Below, piece after piece: positions 26,884-35,208 of a DNA stretch of 64,000 nucleotides. Position 1 is the first letter of the stretch; each line of letters begins with the position of its first letter. Position numbers and translations under genes: made by a program. A model generated the notes under the pieces. The model made no database searches. It saw nothing but the letters and a program-made list of their open reading frames with translations, and was not told the origin of the DNA. Source of the stretch: ASV31 sp965229765 (GTDB lineage: Bacteria; Pseudomonadota; Alphaproteobacteria; Rhodobacterales; Rhodobacteraceae); contig CBDDJT010000004.1 of assembly GCA_965229765.1 (NCBI GenBank), positions 620,001 to 684,000 on the forward strand, in the 5' to 3' direction.

Positions 26884-27849
26884 ATGCGGATCGTCGTCCA
26901 CGGCGTCGGCGGGGTCGGAGGCACGATCCTGGCGGCGCTGTGTGATGCGGGACTGGACGCCGTGGGCATCGCCCGCGGCGCCATGTTGCATGCGATCGGC
27001 GCGCGCGGCCTGACGTTGCGCGCGCCCGAGCGGACGGTTCACGCCCGCCCCCATTGTGTCGGATCGCCGTCGGACCTGACGTTCGGCGCAGGCGACATGG
27101 TGCTTTTGACCATGAAATCGCAGGATACCGGACGCGCATTGCAGGCGTTGCGCGAGGCTGGCCTGCGGGACCAGCCGGTGTTCTGCCTGCAGAACGGCGT
27201 GGGCAACGAGCGCGCGGCGCTGCGGCTTTTCCCGAACGTGCACGGGGCCACCGTGATGATGCCGGCGACCTACCTGGTGCCCGGCGAGGTGGCGGTGACG
27301 GCCGGGCCGCGGTTCGGGATGTTCGACGTTGGGCGCTATCCTGGCGGCACCGATGCCGACGATGCGCGTTTCGCACAGGCTTTCGAGGCGGCGAACATGG
27401 CGGCCTTCGTCATGCCTGACGTGATGGCAAGCAAGCACGGCAAGCTTCTTATGAACCTTGGCAATATCGTCCAGGCTGTGCTGGGGCCCGGTGTGGATGC
27501 GGGCGACCTGACCAAAAGGGTCCGGGCCGAGGCGAAAGACGTGTACCGCGCCGCGGGCATCGACTGGAAGAACGTGGGCATGGACGATCCGCGGCGTGAC
27601 GTCATGCGCCCCGCGCCGGTGCCCGGCGTGGACCGGCAGGGCGGATCGACCACCCAAAGCCTGTTGCGCGGGACAGGGTCGGTTGAAACCGACTGGCTGA
27701 ACGGCGAAATCGCGCTTTTGGCGCGGATGCACGGTGTGCCCGCGCCGTTGAACGCGCGATTGACCGACCTTGGCGCAGAAGTTGTCCGCAAGGGGCTGCG
27801 CCCCGGGGCGATGACATTGGCCGATCTGGACGCCTGGATAGCCGCCTGA
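26884..27849 (+). CDS. 2-dehydropantoate 2-reductase family protein
   Basis: 321 residues. The N-terminal Rossmann motif is VVHGVGGVGGTILAALCDAG, followed by the family segments LLTMKSQDT and CLQNGVGNE. The C-terminal ApbA/PanE domain has KHGKLLMNLGN and STTQSLLRG. Such enzymes reduce ketopantoate with NADPH for coenzyme A synthesis, but many bacteria have several paralogs, so I do not give a panE symbol. It starts 7 bases after ahcY. Confidence 0.85.
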   Translation: MRIVVHGVGGVGGTILAALCDAGLDAVGIARGAMLHAIGARGLTLRAPERTVHARPHCVGSPSDLTFGAGDMVLLTMKSQDTGRALQALREAGLRDQPVFCLQNGVGNERAALRLFPNVHGATVMMPATYLVPGEVAVTAGPRFGMFDVGRYPGGTDADDARFAQAFEAANMAAFVMPDVMASKHGKLLMNLGNIVQAVLGPGVDAGDLTKRVRAEAKDVYRAAGIDWKNVGMDDPRRDVMRPAPVPGVDRQGGSTTQSLLRGTGSVETDWLNGEIALLARMHGVPAPLNARLTDLGAEVVRKGLRPGAMTLADLDAWIAA

Positions 27850-27871
27850 CGGCAGAAATCATCGCATATTC

Positions 27872-27880
27872 TGTGGATAA
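27872..27880 (-). promoter_or_regulatory. Isolated DnaA-box-like sequence upstream of the yjbH-type operon
   Basis: TGTGGATAA is a perfect complement of the consensus DnaA box TTATCCACA. It lies 113 bases before the YjbH-type start in a 135-base gap that also has TGTCCACATG. A single box does not make an origin; a regulatory role or chance match are the options. Confidence 0.3.
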
Positions 27881-27984
27881 GTCTTTCCACCTGTCCACAT
27901 GTCGCGCTATGAACCCTCAAAATGCGTTGCCGTTTCGCGACGCAGGGCCAGTTTCGCGAACTTGTCGCTTCTGTTTCTGCACCG

Positions 27985-30138
27985 ATGACGGTAGACGGAA
28001 GAAAAGAGCAGGTAGGCAAGCGCGTGCGCAGTGTTCTAGGGGCCATAGCCGGGGTTATCGCGACCGCGCCCGCGTGGGCGGACACCCTGTCTTTCCCGTC
28101 AAGCTATGGCCTTTACGGCACGCCGGGCATGATCGACATGCCCACGGCGCTAAGCGCGCCTGACGCGGAATTCGCCCTGACCTCGTCCTACTTCTCTGGC
28201 CAGTTGCGCAATACGATGACGTTCCAGCTTCTGCCTCGGTTGTCAGGCAGTTTCCGCTATTCGATCATCGACAACTATACGGGTCCCGGCACGCCGACGC
28301 GTTATGATCGGTCCTTCGACCTGCGGTTCCGGTTCATCGACGAGACCACGTATCGCCCGGCGGTTGCGGTCGGGTTTCAGGATTTCATCGGCACCGGGCT
28401 GTATTCCGGGGAATACATCGTCGCGACCAAGCACATCACCCCGAGGCTGCGCTTTTCTGGCGGCATCGGCTGGGGGCGGTTCGGGTCTTACGGCAGCTTT
28501 ACCAATCCCCTCGGCATCATCGATGACGGGTTCGAAACGCGCCCGACTGGTACGACCGGGCAGGGCGGCGTTCTGGAATCGGCCAAGTGGTTCCGCGGGC
28601 CGGCCGCGGTCTTTGGTGGGGTCGAGTGGCGGGCGACCGACAAGCTGACGCTGACGGCCGAGTATTCGTCGGATGCCTACACGCAAGAGGCGGGGGCGGC
28701 GGGGCTGTTCACCCACAGCATACCCTTCAATTTCGGCGCGACCTACCAGGTGGCGCCGGGGATGCAGCTGGGTGCCTATTACCTTTACGGATCGACCGTT
28801 GGCGCATCGCTGAACTTCACGCTGAATCCAAAGGACAAGACCTTCCCCAGCGGTCTGGCACCCGCGCCGGTGCCGGTGGCGCCGCGCGCGTCAAACCCCG
28901 AGGTCGAGGCGTCGTGGAACCTGGGACCGAAAACCGCCGAAAGCGCCCGCGTGGCGCTTGGCGTCTATTTCGAGCGCGACGGCCTTGTGCTGGATGCTCT
29001 CGACATGTCCGAGACGCGCGCCGTCGTGCGGTTCCGCAACACGCGCTATCAGTCGGTGGCCATGGCGGTGGGCCGGGTGGCGCGGATCCTGACCAATGTC
29101 GCGCCCGCCTCGGTCGAGGTGTTCGAGATCGTCCCGATGGAAAACGGCATGGCGCTGTCGTCGGTGACGATGATGCGCTCGGATGTGGAAGAGCTTGAAC
29201 ACGCGCCCGACGGTGCGTGGGAGCTTTACAGCCGGGCCGAGATCGGCGAGGCGCCGACGCTTGGCATGGTCAGCTTTGCCTCGAACCCCAATCCCTCGCC
29301 TCTCAGCTGGTACCTGGCGCCTTACGTGGCGACAAATACCTTCGATCCGGACAATCCTTTCCGGTTCGACCTGGGGCTGGAACTCAAGGCGCGCTATGAA
29401 CTTACGCCCGGCCTGTTTCTGTCAGGCGGCATCCGCAAGAAGCTTGTCGGGAACCTCGACCAGTCGACACGCGTGTCGAACTCTGTGCTGCCTCGGGTGC
29501 GGACGGACTACTACCTGTACGACCAGAACGGCGACCCGGCGATCAACGACCTGACGCTCGCCACCTACTTCCGGCCCGGGACGAACCTTTATGGCCGCGT
29601 GACCGCCGGTTACCTGGAGCGGATGTTTGGCGGTGTGTCGGCAGAGCTTCTCTGGAAGCCGGTGAACAGCCGCCTCGCCCTTGGGGCCGAGATCAACTAT
29701 GCCAAGCAGCGCGATTTCGATGTGCTGTTCGGATTCCAGAACTACGACATCATAAGCGGCCATGTGTCGGGTTATCTGGAACTGCCCCAGGGTTTCCAGG
29801 CGCAAGTGGACGCCGGGCGTTACCTTGCAGGCGACTGGGGCGGCACGCTGACGCTGGAGCGGACATTCCGCAATGGCTGGCGGGTTGGCGCATTCGCGAC
29901 GCTGACCGACGTTTCGTTCAACGACTTTGGCGAAGGGTCCTTCGACAAGGGCCTTCTGTTCACCATCCCGCTGGAGGCGGTCACGGGCCGGTCCAGCACG
30001 ACAGACATTCAGCGCACACTGCGTCCGATCACGCGCGACGGCGGCGCGCGGCTGGAGGTCGACGGACGGCTTTACGGGATCGTCCGAGGCTATCATGAAT
30101 CCGAACTGACGGACCAATGGGGAACCTTCTGGCGGTGA
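27985..30138 (+). CDS. yjbH: YjbH-family exopolysaccharide outer membrane protein
   Basis: About 717 residues. A signal peptide (RSVLGAIAGVIATAPAWA) precedes SFPSSYGLYGTPGMIDMPTA, the typical YjbH opening, then alternating beta-strand segments with aromatic ends across the whole length, as expected for an outer-membrane beta-barrel (GFQDFIGTGLYSGEYIVA, GGIGWGRFG, KPVNSRLALGAEINYAK). YjbH proteins (GfcD in group 4 capsule systems) act with YjbF in exopolysaccharide export or assembly. The start is uncertain: ATG 27985 gives a compact signal peptide, and 27922 adds 21 residues. The stop overlaps the next start (GTGA). Confidence 0.85.
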   Translation: MTVDGRKEQVGKRVRSVLGAIAGVIATAPAWADTLSFPSSYGLYGTPGMIDMPTALSAPDAEFALTSSYFSGQLRNTMTFQLLPRLSGSFRYSIIDNYTGPGTPTRYDRSFDLRFRFIDETTYRPAVAVGFQDFIGTGLYSGEYIVATKHITPRLRFSGGIGWGRFGSYGSFTNPLGIIDDGFETRPTGTTGQGGVLESAKWFRGPAAVFGGVEWRATDKLTLTAEYSSDAYTQEAGAAGLFTHSIPFNFGATYQVAPGMQLGAYYLYGSTVGASLNFTLNPKDKTFPSGLAPAPVPVAPRASNPEVEASWNLGPKTAESARVALGVYFERDGLVLDALDMSETRAVVRFRNTRYQSVAMAVGRVARILTNVAPASVEVFEIVPMENGMALSSVTMMRSDVEELEHAPDGAWELYSRAEIGEAPTLGMVSFASNPNPSPLSWYLAPYVATNTFDPDNPFRFDLGLELKARYELTPGLFLSGGIRKKLVGNLDQSTRVSNSVLPRVRTDYYLYDQNGDPAINDLTLATYFRPGTNLYGRVTAGYLERMFGGVSAELLWKPVNSRLALGAEINYAKQRDFDVLFGFQNYDIISGHVSGYLELPQGFQAQVDAGRYLAGDWGGTLTLERTFRNGWRVGAFATLTDVSFNDFGEGSFDKGLLFTIPLEAVTGRSSTTDIQRTLRPITRDGGARLEVDGRLYGIVRGYHESELTDQWGTFWR

Positions 30139-30800
30139 AACGGCATATCCTCGCCTTGCTGTCAGCCGTCGTGCTGGCCTCTTGCGGCAGCGAACAGCCC
30201 GCGGGCACCGCCTATCTGACGGGCGTGGCCCAGCAGGTGCTTGGCACGCTTGGCCAATCGGGGAAGGCCGCCGATGCAGCCGCGCAGCCCGTGCCGGATT
30301 TCGCATTGATGGACCTGAACCAGCCGCTGATGGTGGCGCGGGTCGCGTCGCGCAACGCGGTTGGTGGTCTCAGCGTGGCCGGCCGCAACCGCGGTTTCGT
30401 GACCTGGCAGACGGGCGACGGCATCAGCCTGACGCTGAAGAGCGGTGTTCTTGCCTCGACCCGCGGGCTTGGCGCCGACCTGATGTCGGCCGATATCGCA
30501 GAGGTGGTCGCGGCGGTTCAGACCGGCAACGGCACGGCACGGCGCGTGCATCGCTATCTGGACGGTGAAAACCAGCTGCGCCCGCTGACCTTTGTCTGTG
30601 ATATCGAAACCACAGGCTCTGAGACGATCAGTGTTCTTGGCGCCGCGCGTGCTGTGCGTCAGGTGACAGAGACATGCACATCGCCCGACCTTATCTTCAC
30701 GAATATCTACTGGATCGGCCGTGATGGGCTGACGTGGAAGGCGCGGCAGTTTGTGGGTGTGGGGCTCGGCCACGTCGAATTGGAGTGGGCTGCACACTGA
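30135..30800 (+). CDS. yjbF: YjbF-family (GfcB-like) lipoprotein
   Basis: 221 residues from the GTG at 30135, whose bases overlap the yjbH stop (GTGA). The signal peptide KRHILALLSAVVLASC has a lipobox (LASC). The mature protein carries the YjbF pattern: ARVASRNAVGGLSVAGRNRGFVTW, GDGISLTLKSGVLASTRGLGADLMS and IYWIGRDGLTWKARQFVGVGLG. It is an outer-membrane lipoprotein partner of YjbH in polysaccharide secretion. The alternative ATG at 30117 would add six residues but lacks the coupling overlap. Confidence 0.85.
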   Translation: MKRHILALLSAVVLASCGSEQPAGTAYLTGVAQQVLGTLGQSGKAADAAAQPVPDFALMDLNQPLMVARVASRNAVGGLSVAGRNRGFVTWQTGDGISLTLKSGVLASTRGLGADLMSADIAEVVAAVQTGNGTARRVHRYLDGENQLRPLTFVCDIETTGSETISVLGAARAVRQVTETCTSPDLIFTNIYWIGRDGLTWKARQFVGVGLGHVELEWAAH

Positions 30801-30897
30801 ATGGCGGAATCCTGCGCCATGGGCCTGAGCGATGATTGCGCTGCGCCGCCGCATCCGTTATCCTTCGCCCAACGCATCTTGTGAAGGTTACTGCGAC

Positions 30898-31239
30898 ATG
30901 AAAAAGCTTGCGATTGCATCGATTACCGCCCTGTCGCTTGCCGCGCTTGGCTCGGCAGCATCTGCCCAGGTGGCGACCGGCACGGTGACCGGCCCCTCTG
31001 GCAACCCCAATTTTCCGTTTCAGGTGACCACGCCAAATGGCGCGGTGTTCTTTTGCAGTTCGCCCGCCGGGGCCGTCACCTGCATCAACCCGGCTGCGCT
31101 GGCGGCGGGTGCTGGTGCCGGCGCTGGACTGGGTGCCGGGTTCGGCGGTCTGGGTCTGAGCGCGGCATTCGGCGGCCTGATCATCCTGGCGGTTGTTGCG
31201 GGCGCGATCGGCGACACGACCAGCGGCACCAACAACTGA
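30898..31239 (+). CDS. Small secreted or membrane Gly/Ala-rich protein
   Basis: 113 residues. A signal peptide (MKKLAIASITALSLAALGSAASA) is followed by a short domain with one cysteine pair (FFCSSPAGAVTC) and then a long glycine/alanine-rich hydrophobic tract (GAGAGAGLGAGFGGLGLSAAFGG, then LIILAVVAG) that can span a membrane. Its place next to yjbH/yjbF recalls YjbE, the small secreted protein of the E. coli yjbEFGH operon, but I see no sequence similarity strong enough to name it. The ATG at 30898 follows GAAGG. A terminator-like hairpin follows. Confidence 0.7.
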   Translation: MKKLAIASITALSLAALGSAASAQVATGTVTGPSGNPNFPFQVTTPNGAVFFCSSPAGAVTCINPAALAAGAGAGAGLGAGFGGLGLSAAFGGLIILAVVAGAIGDTTSGTNN

Positions 31240-31280
31240 TCGGCGCGCGGCGCCCGCCGCCGCGGTCTGAACGCAACCCC

Positions 31281-31303
31281 GGGCCTCTCTGAACGAGGGG
31301 CCC
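31281..31303 (+). terminator. Terminator-like hairpin after the small secreted protein
   Basis: GGGCC-TCTC / GAGG-GGCCC form a 9-bp stem with one G-U pair around the loop TGAAC, 41 bases after the stop. There is no strong T-tract, so it may act only partially. It separates the yjb-type genes from the antiterminator gene. Confidence 0.45.
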
Positions 31304-31359
31304 TGAGTCGTTCCGAATTCTTGATGCCGCCCGTGGGGATGATGCCGAAAGGTTCAGCA

Positions 31360-31902
31360 ATGCACGCCACGAACGCGCCGGAAACGGCCACTTGGTATGT
31401 GGCTCAGATCAAGCCCGGACAATTTGAACGAGCCCGCGTCAACCTTATCCGGCAGGGCTATGACGTCGTTATGCCGCGCCTGCGCAAGGCCATGCGCAAG
31501 GGGGGCGGCACAGCAATGCGGCACAGCCCGCTTTTTCCGGGATATGCCTTCATTCGAGAGCCGGGGGACAGCCACGACTGGCGGCCCATCAACGCTACAT
31601 ATGGGGTCGGACGTCTGATCGCGGGAGAGCACGGTCGACCGGCGACCTTGCCCGCGGGCTTCGTTGAAAGCCTCTTGTCCTGCACGGATTCCGACGGGGT
31701 CTTTTCCGCCCCGCCCAGCGTCGCGCCGGGCGATGACGTCGAGATCGTGGTCGGGCCGTTCGCCGGGATCGTTGCGCGGGTTGTCATGTTGACGGAAACA
31801 GGGCGCATCAGGCTTCTGCTTGATCTTATGGGGCGGTCGGTGCGGACCGAGGTGGACCAGTTGGACGTTGATGTCGTGGCCCGCGCGCGCCCCGTTGCCT
31901 GA
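31360..31902 (+). CDS. RfaH/NusG-like transcription antiterminator of polysaccharide operon
   Basis: 180 residues. The NGN domain is recognisable from WYVAQIKPGQFERARVNLIRQGYDVVMPR, the core HSPLFPGYAFIRE, and GVGRLIAGEHGRPATLP. A C-terminal KOW-like domain has VAPGDDVEIVVGPFAGIVARV and GRSVRTEVD. Specialised NusG paralogs such as RfaH and UpxY let RNA polymerase read through long envelope-glycan operons. Its position at the head of the EPS region fits that role. The ATG at 31360 follows AGGTTC weakly; starts at 31321-31345 are possible but give a disordered Met/Pro/Gly leader. Confidence 0.85.
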   Translation: MHATNAPETATWYVAQIKPGQFERARVNLIRQGYDVVMPRLRKAMRKGGGTAMRHSPLFPGYAFIREPGDSHDWRPINATYGVGRLIAGEHGRPATLPAGFVESLLSCTDSDGVFSAPPSVAPGDDVEIVVGPFAGIVARVVMLTETGRIRLLLDLMGRSVRTEVDQLDVDVVARARPVA

Positions 31903-32170
31903 AGGGCCAAGGCCCTGAGTCTCATTTGCCGCAGGCAAGAGCGGGCTGCCGCCGGTCATGTATTCGTCACTTGATAATCGCCCTTCGCGGGACTACCACG
32001 GACCCAACATATTGCGGTTGTGGGCGCTTCGTTTGGAAGGCTGCGTACGTCCGGGCCGAATTAAGAGTTCGTTCATGGTTTCTCGGTGAGTGATTGAGTG
32101 GGGATTGATGTGCACTGGACCGGCGTCGGTTGGGGAAATCCGGCGCCAGAACAGGTGAGTAGGAAAGAGT
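31903..32170. other. 268-base leader between the antiterminator and the priming transferase
   Basis: No gene seen. It opens with a perfect palindrome AGGGCC-AA-GGCCCT (31903-31916), then a comparatively A/T-rich stretch around 31960-32110 that likely contains the promoter of the polysaccharide genes. It could hold a recruitment site for the RfaH-like protein, but the enterobacterial ops sequence GGCGGTAG is absent. Confidence 0.4.
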
Positions 32171-33316
32171 ATGATTCCAGCGCTTCTGGATCTTGGAAGC
32201 ACTCTCTGGATGGCAGGCGCGGCAAGCCTTCTGACGGCTCTGCTGATCGTGGTTACCCGGGATAGCCACGTCAAGTGGACCGCGAGGGGCCACGCAGGAA
32301 CCGCCGTGCAGAGCGCGCACGACACCCCGACGCCCCGTATCGGCGGGCTTGCGGTTATGGTGGGCCTTGCCGTGGCCGCTTTGCTGGTGGGCCCCGATGC
32401 CGCAAGCTTCATGACGATCCTGATCCTCTCGTCTCTGCCGGTTTTCCTGGCGGGCATGGGGGAGGACGTGGGATTTGACATCTCGCCCCGTATCCGGCTG
32501 GCCATGGCCGGGATCAGCGGTATCCTGATGATCGTGCTGACCGGCCATTCGATCACCCGCGCCGGGATCGTCGGAATCGACGCGTTGCTTGCCATCCCGG
32601 CGATCAGCTTTGCCTTTACCGTTTTCGCGACCGCCGGTGTGGCCCATGCCTTCAACCTTGTTGACGGCATCAACGGTCTGTCCAAGGCGATCACGATTTC
32701 CGTGGGCGCCGCCTATGCGCTGATCGCGCTTCATGTCGGCGACCCGGTGCTTGCGGCGGTGTCCTTGGCCCTGCTGTTGGTCGCGCTGGGTGTTTTCGTC
32801 GTGAACTATCCCCTGGGCCGCGTGTTCCTGGGCGATGCCGGGGCCTATACCTTCGGGCACATCACGGCCTGGATCGCGGTGCTGCTGATGGCGCGCCACC
32901 CCGAGATCTCGCCCTGGGCGGTTCTGTTGGCCGCCTTCTGGCCGGTGATGGACACAGCGGCTGCCATTCTCCGGCGCTGGCGCAAGGCGCACCCGGCCGG
33001 AGAACCCGACCGCCTGCATTTCCACCACATCGTCCTGCGGCTTTTGCGCGGCAAGCTGCGCGGCCCGAGGGCGCGGCAAAGGGCAAATCCGCTGTCGACG
33101 GCGGTGCTTTCGCCGCTGTTCCTGCTGCCGCCGCTGCTTTCGGTTCTGACGGCGACGAACGGTCCGCTGGCCCTTGCGGCCTTCCTGTTCTGCACCGCGC
33201 TTTATATTTTCGTCCGGGGCTCATTGATCCGCAACTTCCGCAAGATCGCCCGTCCCAAGCGGACGCGTGCGCGGCCTCGGCCAGCGGTAAACGAGGTTAT
33301 CGGCCCTGCCGAGTGA
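32171..33316 (+). CDS. Undecaprenyl-phosphate glycosyl-1-phosphate transferase, WecA/MraY family
   Basis: 381 residues with about ten membrane segments. Conserved cytoplasmic motifs are AHDTPTPRIGGLAVM, the metal-binding AFNLVDGINGL, VFLGDAGAYTFG and the substrate-specificity HxH motif RLHFHHIVLR. The enzyme adds a (N-acetyl)hexosamine-1-phosphate to undecaprenyl phosphate, starting the lipid-linked glycan. The aspartates that bind magnesium are intact. AGGAAAG precedes the ATG at 32171. It is the likely initiating enzyme for the glycan whose sugars are made downstream. Confidence 0.92.
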   Translation: MIPALLDLGSTLWMAGAASLLTALLIVVTRDSHVKWTARGHAGTAVQSAHDTPTPRIGGLAVMVGLAVAALLVGPDAASFMTILILSSLPVFLAGMGEDVGFDISPRIRLAMAGISGILMIVLTGHSITRAGIVGIDALLAIPAISFAFTVFATAGVAHAFNLVDGINGLSKAITISVGAAYALIALHVGDPVLAAVSLALLLVALGVFVVNYPLGRVFLGDAGAYTFGHITAWIAVLLMARHPEISPWAVLLAAFWPVMDTAAAILRRWRKAHPAGEPDRLHFHHIVLRLLRGKLRGPRARQRANPLSTAVLSPLFLLPPLLSVLTATNGPLALAAFLFCTALYIFVRGSLIRNFRKIARPKRTRARPRPAVNEVIGPAE

Positions 33317-33553
33317 TCCGCCGACACCCCGCAAACTTGCCTTGGCCCGACGTCCTGTCGGGGGATCCGTCACGGCTTTGTAATGGGTCTGGGCCAGTAT
33401 TGGGCAAAGCCCCGGAACATCGGTTTGACACCGCCGGCAGGGCTGATATCGTTCAAGAGTGAACGCTGAAATTCGCGCTCATGACACCTTCATGTCGGAC
33501 GCCCGGATCACGCCCGTGACCTCCGGTGCGGTAGCCGTCTGTCGCGTGGCGCG
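33317..33553. other. 237-base gap before the EPS regulator gene
   Basis: No convincing gene on either strand. Frames read on the minus strand here are unremarkable and overlap the regulator gene. A promoter for the regulator gene is expected, but no clear site could be fixed. Confidence 0.35.
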
Positions 33554-33922
33554 ATGACCCGCCCGCGCAAGAACCCCAAGGAAGACGTTCGGTTCCGGGT
33601 GCTGCGCATACTGGCCGAGAACCCCGAGATCAGTCAGCGGGAACTCGCACGCTCCGTCGGTATAAGCCTTGGCAGCGCGCACTACTGTCTCTCGGCGCTG
33701 GCGGATGCGGGGCTTGTGAAGCTTCAGAATTTCAGCGCGGCCCGGGACAAACGGCGGTATGCCTATATCCTGACACCGGCGGGCTTCGCGGAAAAGACGT
33801 CGCTTGCGCAACAGTTCCTGCGGCGCAAGCGGGCAGAGTACCGAGCCCTCCGCGACGAGATCGAATCGCTTCAGGACGAGCTGGGCCGCGATGGCGAACG
33901 CCGGCTTGCGGAGCGGCGATAA
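33554..33922 (+). CDS. MarR-family EPS-associated transcriptional regulator
   Basis: 122 residues. A winged helix-turn-helix (FRVLRILAENPEISQREL, ARSVGISLGSAHYCLSAL) is followed by the wing KLQNFSAARDKRRYAYILTP and a coiled-coil tail rich in Arg/Glu (FLRRKRAEYRALRDEIESLQ). This matches the small MarR-like regulators found next to exopolysaccharide clusters (the EPS-associated MarR family). It probably controls the neighbouring glycan genes. ATG start. Confidence 0.88.
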   Translation: MTRPRKNPKEDVRFRVLRILAENPEISQRELARSVGISLGSAHYCLSALADAGLVKLQNFSAARDKRRYAYILTPAGFAEKTSLAQQFLRRKRAEYRALRDEIESLQDELGRDGERRLAERR

Positions 33923-33954
33923 AGCGTATGGTTTGCGTTATCGGGCATTTGCGT

Positions 33955-33958
33955 GAGG
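33955..33958 (+). promoter_or_regulatory. Ribosome-binding site pointing to a CTG start
   Basis: GAGG lies 7 bases before CTG 33966. The frame has a stop at 33954 and contains no ATG, GTG or TTG until 34038, well inside the apparent protein. Confidence 0.45.
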
Positions 33959-33965
33959 CGCGGAC

Positions 33966-34349
33966 CTGAGCCGGTGGTGGTATGAGGGCAAGCGCGACCT
34001 CCTGGACTGGATCGGGCTGTCGAATGCCGAGTTCCACGTGCATTTCGGGATCGGCGCGTTCCTTGCCTTCGCGGTCCTGTTCCGGCGCTATCCGTACGGG
34101 CTGGGGCTGGCATGGTTCCTGGTCTTCGCGCTGCAAACCGCCAACGAGACGATGGACGCCGTCGACTGGATCCGCTGGACCGGCGACATCAACTGGCGCG
34201 ACGCGGCGGGCGACTACTGGGACACGATGATGTGGCCGACGGTAATGGCGGTGGTGCTGCAGTATGGTCTTGCGAGGCGCGACGGTGTTCTTGCGCCGGA
34301 CGAGATCATGCGACCGTCCACGAGGCCAGGAGGCGGGCGTGACAGCTAG
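33966..34349 (+). CDS. Small membrane protein, probable CTG start
   Basis: 127 residues if CTG 33966 is used (LSRWWYEGKRDLLDWIGLSN), or 103 from GTG 34038. Two hydrophobic segments (GIGAFLAFAVLF, LGLAWFLVFALQTANETMD) and a third weaker one (MMWPTVMAVVLQYGL) suggest an integral membrane protein. The residues between CTG and GTG (DWIGLSNAEFHVHFGIG) look like protein and run without a break into the first membrane segment, so the shorter start probably cuts the protein. VanZ-like in general appearance, but I cannot assign a family. It overlaps the next gene by 11 bases. Confidence 0.6.
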   Translation: MSRWWYEGKRDLLDWIGLSNAEFHVHFGIGAFLAFAVLFRRYPYGLGLAWFLVFALQTANETMDAVDWIRWTGDINWRDAAGDYWDTMMWPTVMAVVLQYGLARRDGVLAPDEIMRPSTRPGGGRDS

Positions 34350-35208
34350 GACCCCGATCTATGCTTCATCTGCAGCGTTCGGGTGCAGAACGATCGAGGA
34401 CGTGCTCGATATCGCTTCGGAATGGGGTGTTTCGAACATCGAGATCACAGCCGGCCTCAGGCGCGACGAACAGCTTGCGGACAAGGTGGCCAAGGCCCAA
34501 GACTTTGAGATCCTGTTCCACAACTACGCGCCCGCACCGCCGGCACCGTTCGTTCTGAACCTCGCCTCGGAAGATGGCGCTACAAAGGCGATGAGCCTGG
34601 ATCACTGCAAGGCGGCCATCGACCTCAGCAGACGGATTGGTGCTCGTTGGTACAGTGTCCATGCGGGCTATGCCGCTGTGGTGAGGCCGGAACACCTGGG
34701 AAAAGCGATCCCCAGCGAGTGCCGAAAGGACAAGGGTATCGCGCTTTCAATTTTCCATGACTCAATCCGTGAGTTGAGTTCGTATGCAAATTCGCGCGAC
34801 GTTTCCCTATTGGTGGAAAACAACGTTGTAGCTGAACAGAATCTCGTCGATGGACGAAATGAGATGCTGCTGGTTGCGACAGCTTCGGAGATTCAGGCTT
34901 TTGCCGAAGAGTTCCACAAGGCGGACGTTGGAATTCTTATCGACCTGGCCCACGTAAAGGTCACATGCAACACGCTCGGGCTGCCCATGGATGAATTTCT
35001 GGTGTCCGTTGCTCCGTGGACGCGTGCGCTGCATGTAAGCGACAACGACGGCGTCAGGGACACCAATCAGCCATTTGGTCGCGGCTCATGGATTGAACGC
35101 GCGTTGCAACCCTTTTCGCCTGAATACATCGTTGTCGAAGCCTACCGGATAAAGAAAGCGGACTTCGACAACTGCCGGGACGCATTGGAGGCCTCACTTG
35201 CAGCTTGA
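34339..35208 (+). CDS. Sugar phosphate isomerase/epimerase-like TIM-barrel protein
   Basis: 289 residues. The xylose-isomerase-like TIM barrel fold is indicated by VSNIEITAG, FHNYAPAPP, YSVHAGYA, LLVENNV, ILIDLAHVKVT and ALHVSDNDG, which carry the expected His/Glu/Asp metal ligands. GTG start at 34339 with a strong AGGAGG (34328-34333) 5 bases before it. It heads nonulosonic-acid block 1 and overlaps the aminotransferase gene by 11 bases. The substrate is not known; it may rearrange a keto-sugar precursor, inferred from the neighbours only. Confidence 0.75.
   Translation: MTARTPIYASSAAFGCRTIEDVLDIASEWGVSNIEITAGLRRDEQLADKVAKAQDFEILFHNYAPAPPAPFVLNLASEDGATKAMSLDHCKAAIDLSRRIGARWYSVHAGYAAVVRPEHLGKAIPSECRKDKGIALSIFHDSIRELSSYANSRDVSLLVENNVVAEQNLVDGRNEMLLVATASEIQAFAEEFHKADVGILIDLAHVKVTCNTLGLPMDEFLVSVAPWTRALHVSDNDGVRDTNQPFGRGSWIERALQPFSPEYIVVEAYRIKKADFDNCRDALEASLAA

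Noticed and set aside
27850..27984. Replication origin at the DnaA-like box
   Set aside because: Only one perfect box, no AT-rich unwinding region and no dnaA, hemE or parAB neighbours.
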